Of a stretch of 64,000 bases of DNA, positions 63,006 through 64,000 are shown piece after piece. The number at the start of each line of letters is the position of its first letter. Positions within the stretch are counted from its first letter, which is position 1. The notes under the pieces were generated by a model. That model had not been told where the DNA came from and searched no databases. It worked only from the letters and a program-made list of their open reading frames with translations. Source of the stretch: Myxocyprinus asiaticus (Eukaryota > Chordata > Actinopteri > Cypriniformes > Catostomidae); the NCBI RefSeq assembly GCF_019703515.2, contig NC_059373.1, positions 17,188,281 through 17,252,280 of the forward strand. The letters are read 5' to 3'. Position numbers and translations under genes: made by a program.

Positions 63006-64000
63006 CTTTAAAGGAGACCTATTATGCCCCTTTTTACAAGATGTAATATAAGTCTCAGGTGTCCCCAGAATGTGTCTGTGAAATTTCAGCTCAAAATACC
63101 CCACGGATCATTTATTATACCATGTTGTAAATGCCTCTTTTTGGGTGGAATCAAAAACATGCTGTTTTCGTGTGTGTCTCTTTAAATGCAAATGAGCTGC
63201 TGCTCCCCGCCCCCTTTCTAGAAGAGGGCTGTGTCTTTACAGCTCGTGCTTCGGATACTATAGCAACAACAAATCAGAACCAATATGACTGACACCGTAA
63301 ATACTGGAGTTCAGCCATATATGTATGAGCAACTGTAAATGATGCAAAACATAGGCATTTTGAGTTTGTGATAGTGCTTCTTATGTAGAAAATCACTTCC
63401 TGCCCTCCATCTGCATTTCACACCACAGCAACGCAGTGACGTGACGTCATGTGCAAACAAGTTATAACGACATAGCTCTGGTCTCCGTGAATACAATCAG
63501 AGACAATGGTAACTTTAGCTGCATTAGCCGTGGAATCAGCTAACAAGCACATTCTGAAAGGCGATTTGCAAACATTCGCAAAATATAAAGTGCGATACTT
63601 ACATCTTCAGGATATAAAGCTGGAACACAAACAGTTGGTACTGATCCATGCTTGAGAGTCAAATTTTTTGAAAATCCTGCTTTATATTGACCCTCATTCA
63701 CAAAGCAGTCCGGTGTAAAATAATTTACACAAACATACACAAATTTTGGTATGTTTTGGGGCACATTTTCTTCAAAAACAAAACTTGTCCACTGCGTCTT
63801 CAGTGGCTCTGATGCCGAGGGTACATGAAGACTCTTATGTTCACTTTTACAGCCAACAACAGAACACTTATGAGACATTATTCTTCTCACTGTAGCTGCT
63901 CCAGTGTGGAAAAAAATGGCGGACTGTGTGTCAATCACTCAGGGGAGGATCTATGATAATAGGGTGGAGTCCGTCACCAGTCGTGGGCATGGCCTGCTCT
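63006..64000 (-). mobile_element. Kolobok-like element, cut by window end
   Basis: Starts at a TTTAA site with AGGAGACCTATTATGCCCC, a frequent fish repeat end, inside the Tc1 fragment. TTAA sites plus a THAP-type coding piece suggest the Kolobok superfamily; this is inference, since the other end and the transposase core are not in the window. Confidence 0.5.
63540..63878 (-). pseudogene. THAP-like zinc finger fragment of a transposon
   Basis: From Met at 63878 the minus frame reads [30 protein letters not shown], then [15 protein letters not shown] and [13 protein letters not shown] domains bind DNA through C-x2-4-C ... C-x2-H. Here C-x4-C, 39 residues, C, then Tyr where the His ligand belongs (CVNY). 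The conserved Trp is present. The frame ends at 63540, shortly after [14 protein letters not shown], without the downstream transposase. Upstream codons to 63938 are open but unlikely to be the start. Confidence 0.6.

Overview
This window looks like intronic DNA from a ray-finned fish, most likely a cyprinid-type teleost. It is AT-rich, eukaryotic and densely packed with Tc1/mariner, hAT-like, L2/CR1, L1, Ty3/gypsy, MITE and tRNA-SINE sequences, with many dinucleotide microsatellites. The lineage call is an inference from repeat style. I see no prokaryotic gene organisation.

The only host coding sequence I can support is one 195-nt exon at 29819-30013 on the + strand. It encodes a complete sushi/CCP domain matching the first sushi domain of the CSMD (CUB and Sushi multiple domains) proteins. 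It has clean splice sites and is phase 1-1. The rest of the window then reads as one intron of at least 29.8 kb upstream and one of at least 34 kb downstream, unless very short exons escaped me.

Layout. 0-0.3 kb: edge of a minus-strand LTR. 0.8-1.2 kb: large palindrome with a GA/CT core. 3.7 kb: palindromic MITE. 5.7-6.9 kb: minus-strand L2-type LINE remains. 7.7-15.1 kb: a nest in which a + strand CR1/L2-type LINE (ORF1 with an SGNH-esterase-like domain) is broken by a hAT-like MITE, a SINE with perfect 12-bp target duplications, and an opposite-strand L1. 18.4-22.6 kb: two direct copies and one inverted piece of a non-autonomous DNA element, with nested MITEs and a second SINE. 24.1-24.5 kb: solo LTR. 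29.8-30.0 kb: CSMD exon. 34.8-34.9 kb: strong short hairpin. 35.6-40.6 kb: rearranged Ty3/gypsy element with a PNMA-like gag; a gag piece is duplicated after the RT and joined directly to a truncated 3' LTR, yet the 4-bp target duplication is present. 41.5-45.4 kb: Tc1-like transposon with an uninterrupted transposase C-terminal 296 codons, itself interrupted by an L2-type LINE with a 579-codon RT frame. 45.6-47.2 kb: a second, dead Tc1 element. 48-53.8 kb: hAT-like elements, a LINE 3' end, a mariner-type MITE and a short LINE tail. 61.3-63.0 kb: Tc1 fragments. 63.0-64.0 kb: an element starting at TTAA and carrying a THAP-like zinc finger, running off the window end.

The elements do not work together as a pathway. 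They are layers of insertions whose relative ages can be read from who interrupts whom. I did not find a convincing previously undescribed system. The most unusual structures are the scrambled gypsy element, the layered LINE/L1 junction, the large GA/CT palindrome and the hairpin near 34.9 kb.
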